Source: Trichoderma breve (lineage: Eukaryota; Ascomycota; Sordariomycetes; Hypocreales; Hypocreaceae). From it: a DNA stretch of 64,000 bases. How positions within the stretch are numbered: position 1 is the stretch's first letter; the number at the start of each line of letters is the position of its first letter. The notes below the pieces were generated by a model. The model saw nothing but the letters and a program-made list of their open reading frames with translations. It was not told the origin of the DNA and did no database searches. The stretch spans positions 4,898,001 through 4,962,000 of the forward strand of contig NC_079233.1 in NCBI RefSeq assembly GCF_028502605.1. Direction: 5' to 3'. Made by a program: the position numbers and the translations under genes. Below are positions 37,438 through 47,439 of this stretch, one piece after another.

Positions 37438-39240
37438 ATGGCACCGCGCCGGCGAGAAATTCCCGCCGAGGGATCATGGCGCCTCGTCGACGGCGAAAAC
37501 GACAGCTTCGACACAAGCATCATTGATCCTCTGCCCGGCGAAGACTTCAGCCCTCCGTCAAGCGCCATGCCCTCTTCTGGGTTTCCCACCCAAGAATCCT
37601 TCTCCCAGAGTCAGAACAACATGAGCTTCGCCTCTCAGGACAGCATTCGCGACTTTGCCAATTTCCAAAACGACGAAGATGTCATCTTGCGACAACCGTT
37701 CCGCCCTACGCTTCCCTCAAGTGCTGCCACATCGATGCAGCGTACTTCTTATCCGCAACCCGAAATGCCACTCCGAATGCCTCTCGTTAAAGCCAACAAT
37801 CTAGTTGCGAGCGAAGCCTCACGGACTGCCAGAACTACCGATGATGATAGCGAAGAGGGCAGCGTGTGGGATTCTGAGCACGAGCAGGCCCCTGCTAATT
37901 GGCACGAAGACCAGGAAAGAGAATATGCCAGACTTTTGAAGGAGCAAAACGAGGCTTCGCTTAATTGGGGCCACGCCAAGCCAGGCTCATCAGCATCCAG
38001 TTCCTCCGAGAGACTGCTTCAAGCGTTCCGTTATACTATAATACCCGTCGCAATCGTCCTCGTTGCATACTTCTTTCATATCAATGGCATCTCTGTCCAA
38101 GACGCCCGCGACAAGGTCCAATCATTCTCATTTACATCTTTGCAAGATATCCCGGGTGTTTCCAACTTTCAAATTCCATTCTTCGAGGCCGAGACATCTC
38201 AGCGTGCTGCTGCTTCTTCCATCGACTTCACAAGCCTTATGGAGGTTCAATCTGGATTTGAGAGTGTGCTGGATAAGAGCGCATATGGTCTCTCCATGCC
38301 CCTTGAGCTCAAGAGTTCAGAAATGGCTACCCGAAACCTTCGGTCTCTCCTCAAAGAGACCGAAATTGCAGCTAGAGAAGATTTCATTTTGGAGCTCAAC
38401 GGCTATATTGAAAAGGTTGGCAGAGCAGGTTCGGATTTGCAGACATTTTATATCCACATTGGATCAACTGTTGATTCCATCATTAACATCAACCGCTGGA
38501 CCCTACGACACATCAATTCCCTATCTATGGAACCCGAAGCACCCTCATTGCCTCCGGCCATAGCTTGGGCCATCCGGCCGCTGAGTCTATTCAGAACATC
38601 AGAACAAGCCGGAAACGATCGCGCTCTGTTGGATAAATACTCTGAACATGTCACCCTCGTTCAAGAACGGTTGGGAAAACTCCTCGATGAAGGGAAAGCC
38701 CTCTTATTGCTCCTCCACCAGAGCCAGACACAGCTGGGCGTCATCAACGAACAAGCTGAACAGCTCCCTGGAGCAAGAACCGCCAAGCCTGACTCGCTGC
38801 TCTCCTCCATCTGGGCCTATATCGGCAGCTTCATGGAAGAGCCTCGCAATTTCGATGAGCAAATTGTGCTGTTGAAGAAGGTGGATGCGCAGTATTCCAA
38901 CACCATCTCTCATCTCCTCTCCCTAATTGAAGAGCTCAAGGATATTCAGCTGTATCTGGGTGACTTGCTCAATCGCAATGAAGATTCTTCTGAGGTTTGG
39001 GAAGAAGGGTCCGGAGCACCGGTTCAAACGACGTTGAGTGAGCAGTATGAAATCATCAGGAATGCAGTGGAAAGGCTTGAGCAGGCGAGAAAGAGGACCG
39101 CCGAGGGTGAGACAGAAAGCGAGGCGCCAAGTGAAGCAGAGCCCGAGGCTCGTAGTGAAGCAGAACACGAAACACAGAGCGAGGTACAGCACGAAACGCC
39201 CGCCGAAACAGACGCCGAAACTAGCGATGATCATATTTGA
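37438..39240 (+). CDS. Single-span membrane protein of unknown function, 600 aa
   Basis: Single exon; the ATG at 37438 is the first in frame. Residues 1-190 are hydrophilic and Ser/Pro-rich with an acidic DDDSEEGSVWDSEHE patch and a helical QEREYARLLKEQNEASLNWG segment. One membrane span is clear at about 198-216 (YTIIPVAIVLVAYFF). Residues 220-530 are helical with heptad-like Leu patterns (KYSEHVTLVQERLGKLLDEG, QIVLLKKVDAQYSNTISHLL, LLSLIEELKDIQLYLGDLL), suggesting coiled coils in the lumen or cytosol. The C-terminus (about 555-600) is an acidic repeat of SEAE/AETDAE units. No signal peptide, enzyme motif or known domain is recognised. I infer a fungal nuclear-envelope or ER type coiled-coil protein only from architecture. 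It is convergent with the RRN9 gene. Confidence 0.85.
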   Translation: MAPRRREIPAEGSWRLVDGENDSFDTSIIDPLPGEDFSPPSSAMPSSGFPTQESFSQSQNNMSFASQDSIRDFANFQNDEDVILRQPFRPTLPSSAATSMQRTSYPQPEMPLRMPLVKANNLVASEASRTARTTDDDSEEGSVWDSEHEQAPANWHEDQEREYARLLKEQNEASLNWGHAKPGSSASSSSERLLQAFRYTIIPVAIVLVAYFFHINGISVQDARDKVQSFSFTSLQDIPGVSNFQIPFFEAETSQRAAASSIDFTSLMEVQSGFESVLDKSAYGLSMPLELKSSEMATRNLRSLLKETEIAAREDFILELNGYIEKVGRAGSDLQTFYIHIGSTVDSIININRWTLRHINSLSMEPEAPSLPPAIAWAIRPLSLFRTSEQAGNDRALLDKYSEHVTLVQERLGKLLDEGKALLLLLHQSQTQLGVINEQAEQLPGARTAKPDSLLSSIWAYIGSFMEEPRNFDEQIVLLKKVDAQYSNTISHLLSLIEELKDIQLYLGDLLNRNEDSSEVWEEGSGAPVQTTLSEQYEIIRNAVERLEQARKRTAEGETESEAPSEAEPEARSEAEHETQSEVQHETPAETDAETSDDHI

Positions 39241-39663
39241 TGCCAGGACCAAGAGCGAAGCAAAGCGGTAGCAGGTTTTTCTTTTACTGGTTTATAACAT
39301 GAAAAGAGAACATAAGGAGACTATCTATATCCCTTTTCTTCTTATCTCTTTATTTCCTATCTCCTTTCTATTTTCTTTTTTCTTTTGTTTAAGGCTATTT
39401 ATTCATCTCACCATTCTGTATGCATGGCTGTTTGAGCGCCTCAAGGCTGCGAGATGTCGGGATTTCTTGTACACTACATGGGCGTCACTGGGTATAGACA
39501 TAAGTCATGGAGAGGATTGCATTTAAATCAAATAGCGAATTTTAAGAATTAGCCAAAAACCAATGGGTACTGGTCTCTCTATTGCATTTTGTGTGAACTG
39601 TTGTTTTTGTCCTTGAAAGCTTGTGATTTTTCAAGCTATCATGTCTCAACTCGACCATCATGG
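39241..39663. other. Convergent intergenic region, 0.4 kb
   Basis: It contains the 3' ends of two convergent genes. It is T-rich on the plus strand (39330-39410) with an AATCAAATAG stretch; polyadenylation signals are not certain. No gene is seen. Confidence 0.6.
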
Positions 39664-41712
39664 TCATGACCCCCTATTATAATCATCGTCATCGTCGTCA
39701 TCTTCTCCCGTCCGCCTCTCTCGCCCTCTTTTCCTAATCACCAACGAGCTCGCCGCCACGCTCTCCCTCCATCCCCTAGCAGGATTAATCGGCTTCAAGA
39801 AACCATCCACATGCACCGCACCGAGCATCTCATCCTCACTATCCCACTCCTCATCCTCGTCTCCCCTTCCAGGATGCACAAGCTGCATATGCCGCCGTAG
39901 ATTCTGCCTCCTCGTGAAGCCCGTAGCCGAGCGCTCGCACGTCGGGACCGGGCAAAGGTGGAAGCCTGCCGAAGAGCGGGACCTCGATCGGGATTTTGAC
40001 TGCGAGCGATTCCTAGGGGTTCCGTTCCTAGGTGTACCGAAGGCGGAGGACGCCGAGTGAGGCGAGGAGCGGCCGCGGAAAGGGGACAAACTACGGCCGC
40101 GGCTCGAGAGGCGGGCCAGCGACGCCTGGCGAGAGAGCGTGTTGCGGGACGAAGCAGCAGTTGCGGCACCCGCTTGGCTGTCTGAATCTGAATCTTCGTC
40201 CGAGCCGAGCTTGATCTTCTCCGGCCGGTACTCCATGGTGTGAAAGGCCGGCGCTCTGGAAGCAGGCGCCTCGTCCAGACGCCTCATCACCATGCCTTGG
40301 CCGAATAGATTAGCACATCGCTTTGCCGTCCGGGCAATAACCTGAGGCGAGAAGCCTGCCAGGGCAGCAGCGCCGACAACGTCGCTCCAGTCACGGAGGC
40401 CAAGCCTGCGAAGCCGTCTCTCCTGGGCGCTGTCCTGAGGCTCGATGCCCAGCTCTTCCTCCTCTCTAAGGAGGGCCTCTTCGCGCGCCAGCCTCTCATC
40501 GCCCTGGCGAAGCCATTCCTCGAACGCTGCGTCTCTGTCTTGCGCTACTGTCGGGAGTCTTCTGTGGGATTGGCGGGCGATGCGAATAAGCATTTCTTCA
40601 TGCGTCTCGCCTTCGTGAGGGATGTGGACCTTCCGTGGACGGCCTCTTTTGCTAGCTTTCGGGGTGATTGCGCCGTCTGGATGAGGCGAGGTTTCCGTCC
40701 CTGTGAGGTGAGTACTTCGAGGACGTCCACGTCCACGCTTGCGGCCGGAATTGGCATCAGATTCCGAGTCGGAGGTTGCTGAAGAATCGGATGCATAGTT
40801 TGTGGTGGCGATGCGAGCATTGTGGAGGATCTGCAAGGTCGAGTCGAGCTGTGAAAGTATATGTCGAACAGATGGCCGAATGATTTCATAAGATAGATCG
40901 TCGTTGGAAGACATAACAGGCTCTTTGGACCCTGGTATCTCTCCCTTCTTTCTTTTTGGTAGTGCTGCTTCATCTTCGCCCCCTTCATCATCAAGCATCA
41001 TTTTCTCATCCTCAGAAGATGGATTCAATACGCCGGATGTGTCTTGGCCTTCTCTCTGAGATTCGCCTTGATTCAAAGGCGTTAGATCTGCCTCAATAGA
41101 TGCAAGCACAGTTTTCCTCTGCTCTCTAGCCTTGCTTCTGTGAAAACGCTCCCCAGCCAGCCTCAATATCGTCGCTCCTAGCTCCTCATGCAGCTCAGAG
41201 CTAGGCATCCGTCGCTCCGCCTTGCGAAATGTAAATCTCCCATACCCATCGTCATCCTCTCTCCGAATGTGCTTCTGCTGTGGAACACGACTTTCGTTTA
41301 GCGGCCACGCTGTCCAAACTCGAGGAGGCGCCCATATGCCCTGCTCTCCGTTTTCCTGTCGCCCAATGTCAGCCCAGCGCTCTAGCCATTGCTCATGAGT
41401 CAAGAGACAGGTGATGCGTCAATCAATGAAATTGGTGCAAGAGAAGCGTACCAAGGTAACCGTCACATCCTGCGCAGTTTGAGAATCTCTTCCGCGCCTC
41501 TTCAGCGCATATGCGTTATACAAGTGAATCGCCAAATCTTGACCCTCGACAGCCTCCATCGATTGCCAGAGCCGCCGCTCCTCCGCCGTCAAGCGCTGCC
41601 ATGTTCTCTGGGTTCCCGTCCATCGGTTTGGTCGGTTATCGTGTAGATCTTGGGATGTGACGGATGCGATCTCGTCGCTGTCGAGATCCCATTCGGGAGA
41701 GCTTCGATCCAT
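39664..41712 (-). CDS. RRN9: RRN9-type RNA polymerase I initiation factor, 662 aa
   Basis: Exons (minus strand): 41452-41712 and 39664-41391 with a 60-bp intron (GTACGC donor; GAG acceptor, weaker than usual but the only in-frame AG); the join is phase 0. Start at 41712 gives MDRSSPEWD; an in-frame extension to 41790 is possible. Residues about 30-110 carry the RRN9 signature: TQRTWQRLTAEERRLWQSM, then DLAIHLYNAYALKRR, then QWLERWADIG. RRN9 is part of the upstream activating factor that helps load Pol I on rDNA. The rest is long, low-complexity and charged, with a basic Ser/Arg block (SKSRSRSRSSAGF) and one C2H2-like finger at about 563-592 (C-x4-C-x15-H-x4-H). A finger inside an RRN9 protein is notable. 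The C-terminus is basic followed by an Asp run (GEDDDDDDDYN). Neighbour upstream on the same strand is NOP7. Confidence 0.75.
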
Positions 41713-42115
41713 GCCTTGGCCGGCAATCACCTCATCAGCGACAGACAGCTGCTTCGTGACATAAATGAGTTCACTAAGGCTTATGAACAATTAAATATTT
41801 AAGGACATCGTAGAACAGGGTTTTAATAGGTTTCGTGCAAAATGAAATGAATGCTTAATGCCAATGTTGATGAAAAGTTGAGGTTGAAGACCGTGGTGAA
41901 AAGTATAAGTTCACGTGCTAGGAAAATTCTGAGTCCGTAGTCCTCATTTACACAGCGCTCTCACACATTTCACATCAATCTCGTAAGCATCATTACGCCG
42001 TTTCTAAATCTCAAAACATGTTCGTATTAAAGAGAAATCCATTTTATTTTCATCGCATATACGCCGTTGAATCCTATTTACTAGTGTATTAAACAGTAAC
42101 AGTACGTCCCGAAAA
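41713..42115. other. Intergenic region, 0.4 kb
   Basis: It separates RRN9 (start 41712) from NOP7 (stop at 42116), both on the minus strand, and so holds the RRN9 promoter and the NOP7 3' end. It is AT-rich and contains no supported gene. Confidence 0.6.
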
Positions 42116-44083
42116 TTACGCCTTGCCGTTGGCCTTTTCCTTTTCCAGCTTTCTCCTCTTAGATCGCAGCTTAGCATCCTCTGCGCTCTTCTTGTTGTTT
42201 GTGTACTGCATCTGCTCAAAGAGCTTTCTCTTCTTCTTGCTCAGCATTCCCTTGGCTCGGTCCAGGTCTTCGGCCTCTTCACGGGCCTTCTTTGCGAGTG
42301 CCTTCTTTGCATCCTCCTTGGCCTTGGTCTTCGGGTTAGCAGCCTTTGAATTGACTGTCTTGCCAGACATTTCAGCTTCAAGCTCAATCTGTCGCTGTAG
42401 AGCCTCATCTGCATCCTCATCTTCATCTTCATCCTCTTCATCCTCGGCTTCATCTTCGTCGGCCTCGTCCTCGTTTTCATCTTCATCCTCATCATCCTCT
42501 GCAACATCCATGCCCTCTACAGTCTCATCCGCATCAACCTCTTCATCATCGTCACCAGCCTCGAGGGCTTCGCGCTCAGTCTCCTGCTCCTCAAGAGACA
42601 TTGTGGGATCATAGGCTCCCTGCACCTTTCTGACAAAGGGACTCAGATGCGGTGGCAGTGATGCACCTGGCGCATACACATGAGGCTCTTTGAGCTCACC
42701 ATCGTTGACAGAGTCCCAGACCCACTGAGGCTGGATGTATATCCGGCCCGGCACACGTCTGTTGGCTGCCAGCTTTTGCGCCGTCTGGTTATCCTCGCCA
42801 TCACCTTCCTCATTCATTGAAGCTTGTATCGGGGGTCGGTCGACGATCTGGTGAGTGATTGATGGGTCAAGCTCATCAGTTGTGAAAGCGCCACCACCGA
42901 GGACGGCGTCCCAGCCGACACGCTTGCAGCCGAAAGACTTGAGGATGAACTCTAGGGGCTGGCGGGGAGTCTCACGGGACAGGTAAATTGTGAAGTTTGA
43001 AAAGAGGTTGTTGGGGTTGGTGCCAGTGTATGATGGCTGGGGGAGGATGTCGCCTCCAGGAGCAGCGGGCTCGAACTTGTCAATGGCACCAGCGGCATCT
43101 TCATCTACCTCCTGAGTGCCTGCCATTGAGGCGTCGTCATTAGCAGCACCATTTGTCATGTTCTTGAGAACCTTGTTGACGGCAGCTTGGACCTTGGGGT
43201 CTGGCTTGTGGGCGACGTCCTCCAACTTGCTCTGCTCTTCGTTGCCAACCAGAGTCTTGCCTTCCAGGGTAAAGGCGCCCAGCTCGGCAGCATCCTCATC
43301 CTTGACAGCATCGAACTTGGGCGGGTACTTGAGGCCAATTGAGGTATAAAGCCTGAAGTTGACAAAGCCGAGAAGTGTCATGTAGAACTCGACAAAGGTT
43401 CCCATGATACGGAAGTCGACATCGCCGACAATTCTCTGGTTGAACTTGTACGGAACCAGCCACAGAACCTCCTCGCCCTGGATGTTTGCCTGGTAGTAGA
43501 TACCCTTAATAGACAAGAAGGACTTTGTAAGGCTCTTGGAAACAATGAGATAGTGCTGGAACTCGAGGCACAATCGCTCGCAGCGGGCAATCATCTTGGC
43601 GGGCACCATGGAGGTCGAGGGCAGGTTGGCAAAGAGGAAGAGCATAGAGAGACAGTCATCCAGATCCCTCAATGCGTCGACAAAAGTCGGGTAGCGCTCG
43701 CGGACAACATGGTCCAGAGTGTAGGTCGGCTTTCCGGTCTTGTCTGGTCGGCTTGCATTGCCCTCCAGTCGAGCGGCATCGCTGACATCTCCTCGGCCCA
43801 ATGCTCTTGAAATCTTCTTCTCGAGAACCTTGTGGTCGCGGAACTTTTGCACCAGCGGCTCGTGAAGAAGATACTGAATGTCCTTGGTGTAGTAAAAGGT
43901 GGTCGAGGCAGTGGACGACTTGGAAACCTTCTTCTTGCTGCGAGGCTCTCGGGGATAGATGCCCTTCCAAATGCAAAGCTTTCGGAAATCGGGAAGACTG
44001 AGCTGCAATTTTCGGATCGCCTGGTTTCGCGTCACGAAGTTCTTGGCCGCACCGGCCTGTCCCTTCTTCTTTATCCGCGCCAT
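42116..44083 (-). CDS. NOP7: Pescadillo homologue NOP7, 60S ribosome assembly factor
   Basis: Single exon, 655 aa from MARIKKKG at 44083 (the longer frame to 44158 is rejected because Pescadillo proteins begin with this basic motif). Residues 1-280 are the Pescadillo N-terminal domain ([33 protein letters not shown] motif, [17 protein letters not shown]). A single BRCT domain spans about 358-480 ([20 protein letters not shown], then [15 protein letters not shown]). A dense Asp/Glu tract lies at about 508-558, and the C-terminus is a basic coiled coil ([20 protein letters not shown], then [17 protein letters not shown]). With ERB1 and YTM1 it forms the complex required for 27S pre-rRNA processing in the nucleolus. 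It shares a 406-bp divergent promoter with the PIG-U gene. Confidence 0.96.
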   Translation of the reverse strand: MARIKKKGQAGAAKNFVTRNQAIRKLQLSLPDFRKLCIWKGIYPREPRSKKKVSKSSTASTTFYYTKDIQYLLHEPLVQKFRDHKVLEKKISRALGRGDVSDAARLEGNASRPDKTGKPTYTLDHVVRERYPTFVDALRDLDDCLSMLFLFANLPSTSMVPAKMIARCERLCLEFQHYLIVSKSLTKSFLSIKGIYYQANIQGEEVLWLVPYKFNQRIVGDVDFRIMGTFVEFYMTLLGFVNFRLYTSIGLKYPPKFDAVKDEDAAELGAFTLEGKTLVGNEEQSKLEDVAHKPDPKVQAAVNKVLKNMTNGAANDDASMAGTQEVDEDAAGAIDKFEPAAPGGDILPQPSYTGTNPNNLFSNFTIYLSRETPRQPLEFILKSFGCKRVGWDAVLGGGAFTTDELDPSITHQIVDRPPIQASMNEEGDGEDNQTAQKLAANRRVPGRIYIQPQWVWDSVNDGELKEPHVYAPGASLPPHLSPFVRKVQGAYDPTMSLEEQETEREALEAGDDDEEVDADETVEGMDVAEDDEDEDENEDEADEDEAEDEEDEDEDEDADEALQRQIELEAEMSGKTVNSKAANPKTKAKEDAKKALAKKAREEAEDLDRAKGMLSKKKRKLFEQMQYTNNKKSAEDAKLRSKRRKLEKEKANGKA

Positions 44084-44489
44084 TGTGTCGACTGTTGGCG
44101 ATTTATATGGCAAGGTTTTGATGCTCTGTGGAAAAAAATCCGCGGGGCAGTAAACCAATCGCCAATTGTTTGAACTTTTTTTCTTGCTACCAGGCCGGAA
44201 ATTTTAATGCCATGCGCCACCGCCTGGGCCGTTGTCTGTAAGGGGACTAGCAGCCCAAGTCGTGCCTCACCGCCCGGTCCACTTTTAGCCACTCACTAGC
44301 CACTAACAAGCCACTTTCGAAGAGTGCCTGTAAAACAGCAAAACAGGCACAGCTCTGGCCAGGCTGCTGCTGTGATTGGCCAGCGAGGCTCAACTGCGGC
44401 CAAGTGGCCTCGATCCTGGTCCCTCCAATCCGCCGAGCTTCAGCAGAGCCATCCCAAAGATCCTCCTCCAATATGGCCTAGGAGATGCC
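44084..44489. promoter_or_regulatory. Bidirectional promoter of NOP7 and PIG-U
   Basis: Only 406 bp separate the two divergent start codons. Four CCAAT boxes are present: plus strand at 44155-44159, 44162-44166 and 44425-44429, and minus strand at 44375-44379. A short AGCCACT-type repeat lies at 44287-44313. Shared control of ribosome assembly and GPI-anchor transfer is inference. Confidence 0.6.
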
Positions 44490-45900
44490 ATGTCGACCAC
44501 CATGACTTTGCAGAGCAAGGTCGGCGTCTTCGCTGGCGCTGCCTTGCTGAGACTCGTCCTGTCCACCGCCTTCCCCAGCCTGCCGGATCTGCTGACGGGC
44601 CGCGTCGAGATCTCAACCCCCGTGACGAGCTTCAAACGATGTAAGGCGCATCGCAACTCCCAGAGCCGAGAGGCGGCATTGAGTCCGGTGCACTGACTTT
44701 TCCGTAGTACAGGAGGGATTGTTCCTGTATAACCACAATGTCTGGCCCTACGATGGCGGTGTCTTCCACCAGGCGCCGCTGCTCCTCCCTCTCTTCTCGC
44801 TCCTCCCAGACGTCGAGGCTTGGCCCATCTTCACGTCCTTGCTATATATCCTCGTCGATCTTCTCAGCGCATATGCGCTCCTCGTGATTGCAGATTCGGG
44901 AGAGGCCGGCCAGTCGAAACACTTTACATCTCCTCGGCGAGCCAAGAGATCATCAGGGCTTCTGGTAGCTGCGGCGTAAGGCTTCCCTTCCATAAGAGTT
45001 GATGGAGCATAGAATCAGTTGCTAACTTATAGGCCATATAGCTTCTTATTCAACCCATACACCATAGCCACCTGCATTGGCCGATCAACCAGCGTATTCA
45101 CAAACTGCGCAATTCTCTTCGCTATTGCAAAAGCTCTGTCCGGCTCTCCCTTCAACGCCATGGTCGCCATCTCATTCGCTTCCTACCTTTCCATGTACCC
45201 GCTTCTCCTCCTCCCACCTCTGGTTCTCCTCGCGTACGACCGCCAATCCGAAAAGCGACGGGTTGATTCCGCCATCCAGTTCTCCATAAGGGCTATTCTC
45301 ATCGCAGCTGTCTGCATCTCCCTCCTGCTGGCCATGTCATTTGCGCTCACAGGCAACTCGTGGGACTTTCTAGCTCGAACATATGGCATCCAGCTCACCT
45401 TGTCCGACCTGACCCCCACCGTCGGACTATGGTGGTACTTTTTTATCGAAATATTCGATTCTTTCCGGGCCTTCTTCCTTGCCGTCTTCTGGCTACACCT
45501 TGTAATATACGTTGGCGGCCTCTCCATCCGACTGCGCACTCAGCCTCTGGCTGTCTTGACGATCCTTTTAGGCATCTTTGCTGTTTTTAAGCCCTACCCG
45601 TCCATCGCGGACACGAGTCTGTTCCTCGCCATGCTAGCGCTGTTCCGTCACTTATACCCCATTATGCGATACACTTACGTCGCCTCTGCCACCATGCTCT
45701 ACGCGACCTTTCTCGGCCCTGCATTTTACCATTTGTGGATATATGCCGGTAGCGGCAATGCCAACTTCTTTTATGCCATAACCTTGGTGTGGAGTTTGGG
45801 TCAGAGTCTGTTTGTGTCCGATTTGACATTTGCAGTCCTGAGAGATGAGTGGGAAGTTGAGCGACCAGAGATGGTGGGCAAGGAGATTCGGCAAATATAG
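44490..45900 (+). CDS. GAB1: GPI transamidase subunit PIG-U/GAB1, 428 aa
   Basis: Exons 44490-44640, 44708-44975 and 45033-45900; introns of 67 and 57 bp with GTAAGG donors and TAG acceptors; both joins keep frame (phase 1 and phase 2). Start at 44490 (MSTTMTLQ) sits in a GCCATG context; a longer in-frame extension to 44376 exists but is less likely. The family signature lies across the first join: SFKRLQEGLFLYNHNVWPYDG, followed by FHQAPLLLPLFSLLP. Several membrane segments follow, for example FTSLLYILVDLLSAYALLV, LFNPYTIATCIGRST, MVAISFASYLSMYPLLLLPP, AILIAAVCISLLLAM and FFLAVFWLHLVIYVGG. This subunit of the ER transamidase complex helps transfer preassembled GPI to proteins. It is convergent with SAM37. 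Confidence 0.92.
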
Positions 45901-46079
45901 AGTGGACGCGCTTTGTCTCACGGGAGTTAAATAATAGATGTAAACTGAATATGATATCCTGGGTGGATCAAAATGTATAAATACCATTGGCGGTAGAACG
46001 GGCTTATCAGGAAGAATGGCATTTACCCTGGCGTAAAGTTCTGTATTCCGAAATTGATTTGTATTTTTGTTTGTGTTTC

Positions 46080-47439
46080 TCAATCTACTTCAGAATCAAC
46101 TTCTACTAGCATTCCATTGGGCCCTCCTTGATCCCGAGCTCCCAAATCGAGGCCGCTCGGCACAGGCTGAAAGGGTCCCATGGCGCTGCTCAGCATTGAC
46201 CCAAGCTGTCCAAACTCGCTCAATCTTGTCCGCGACCGTCTAGGCTTCCACGACTGAGTCGATGCTCCAAACGGCTGCATCGCCCTGTAGGCCTGGAATC
46301 CATAGCCCGTGGCCAAGCCAGTGAGGACTACGCCCATGATTAGCATGAGAGCTCGCTGGTCTAAGCCTGTCTTCTGGCGTTCGGCCCTATGGCGCATTTC
46401 AGCTGCATACTGCTCCCCCAGGTTGGGAATATGGCGCAAGACGGAGTCGAGAATGCGACCGCCAAAGCGAGCGACGGATGTTGGTTCGGGGGTTACCCAG
46501 GGAAGTTCGCCGCGGGTGGTGATGGCAGCAAGCATGGAGTCGACGAATTTGTGTAATCTGGGAGTTTTCGGCTCTAGCCAGTCTTTGAGGAAAGATCGCG
46601 GAACTGCAGGCTTCTGCATGAGAGCCAGGTACCCGAAAGCTAAACAATCCAGCGAAGAGACCGCAGCATCTGTGAAGAATCGATAATGCTCTTCATCTCC
46701 CTCTTTGATCAAATCATCCAGCACGGTAAGGCAATCTTCAGTCAGGCCGAATAGCCTTATCGCTGTAGCTTGCTCCGGCGTCATCTCTTCGTGAACAGTC
46801 TTCTTGGTCATCAAAGGAATATGCCGCCGGAAGGTCTCGGGGAGTGCGTCTCTGCCCGCAGAGAGATGAAGGCCGCCATTGGGATCGAAGTCGGTGTCCA
46901 GCTCGGCCAGGCCAAGATGTTCTGCGCGCTTAATAGCTTCCGCCCTGATCAACGTCGGAACGGTCCATGTCAGGGGAAAAGTCAGCAACGAGCTGTACGC
47001 GGGCCTGGTGGTAGCAGCCCAATTCGCCGCAGAGACGTATAATGATAGATCAACCAGAGGTCCCGCGTGAGCTCTCAGATAGGCGCTATAAGCGACGCTG
47101 TCTGCCCGTTGAATGGAGCTGAGCGCCTCGTCCAGGGCGTCACAAACGGCTGCTGAGGTTAGATATTCTATAATAGGCTGGAATCCGCTTATCCATTTGT
47201 CTTCATGCTGCAATGCTGGTAGAAGATCTGAATTGAAGGTCAGAATCCGCATATATCACCTCGCCACCTGATGCATAGTTGACAAACTTACTCGATGGGC
47301 TAACGGCGGGATCATTGCTGGGGATGAGACGCCATGATGACGAGGGCAGTGCGTTGTGAAAGTATGCTATGATGGCCAGACACTCTGCATCAATGGACGG
47401 TAGGCCAAAGGCCGGGCCCCAGACATGAAGATGCAGCAT
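46080..47439 (-). CDS. SAM37: Mitochondrial SAM complex subunit SAM37 (metaxin-like), 431 aa
   Basis: Exons (minus strand): 47292-47439 and 46080-47227; a 64-bp intron (GTAAGT to CAG) splits an Asn codon. The N-terminus MLHLHVWGPAFGLPSIDAEC and WRLIPSNDPAVSPS is the Tom37 thioredoxin/GST-like start; PALQHEDKWISGFQPIIEYL follows directly after the intron, and the glutathione-transferase-like C-terminal domain includes DCLAFGYLALMQKP. One membrane span is at about 343-362 (ALMLIMGVVLTGLATGYG), as in fungal SAM37. It is on the mitochondrial outer membrane and assists folding and insertion of beta-barrel proteins. PIG-U is convergent 179 bp away. Length is normal for the family. Confidence 0.92.

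Noticed and set aside
42123..42614. Ser-rich plus-strand frame
   Set aside because: It is the antisense shadow of the Asp/Glu-rich and Lys-rich codons of NOP7.
44084..44158. Longer N-terminus for NOP7
   Set aside because: Pescadillo proteins start with a basic [12 protein letters not shown] motif, present at 44083.
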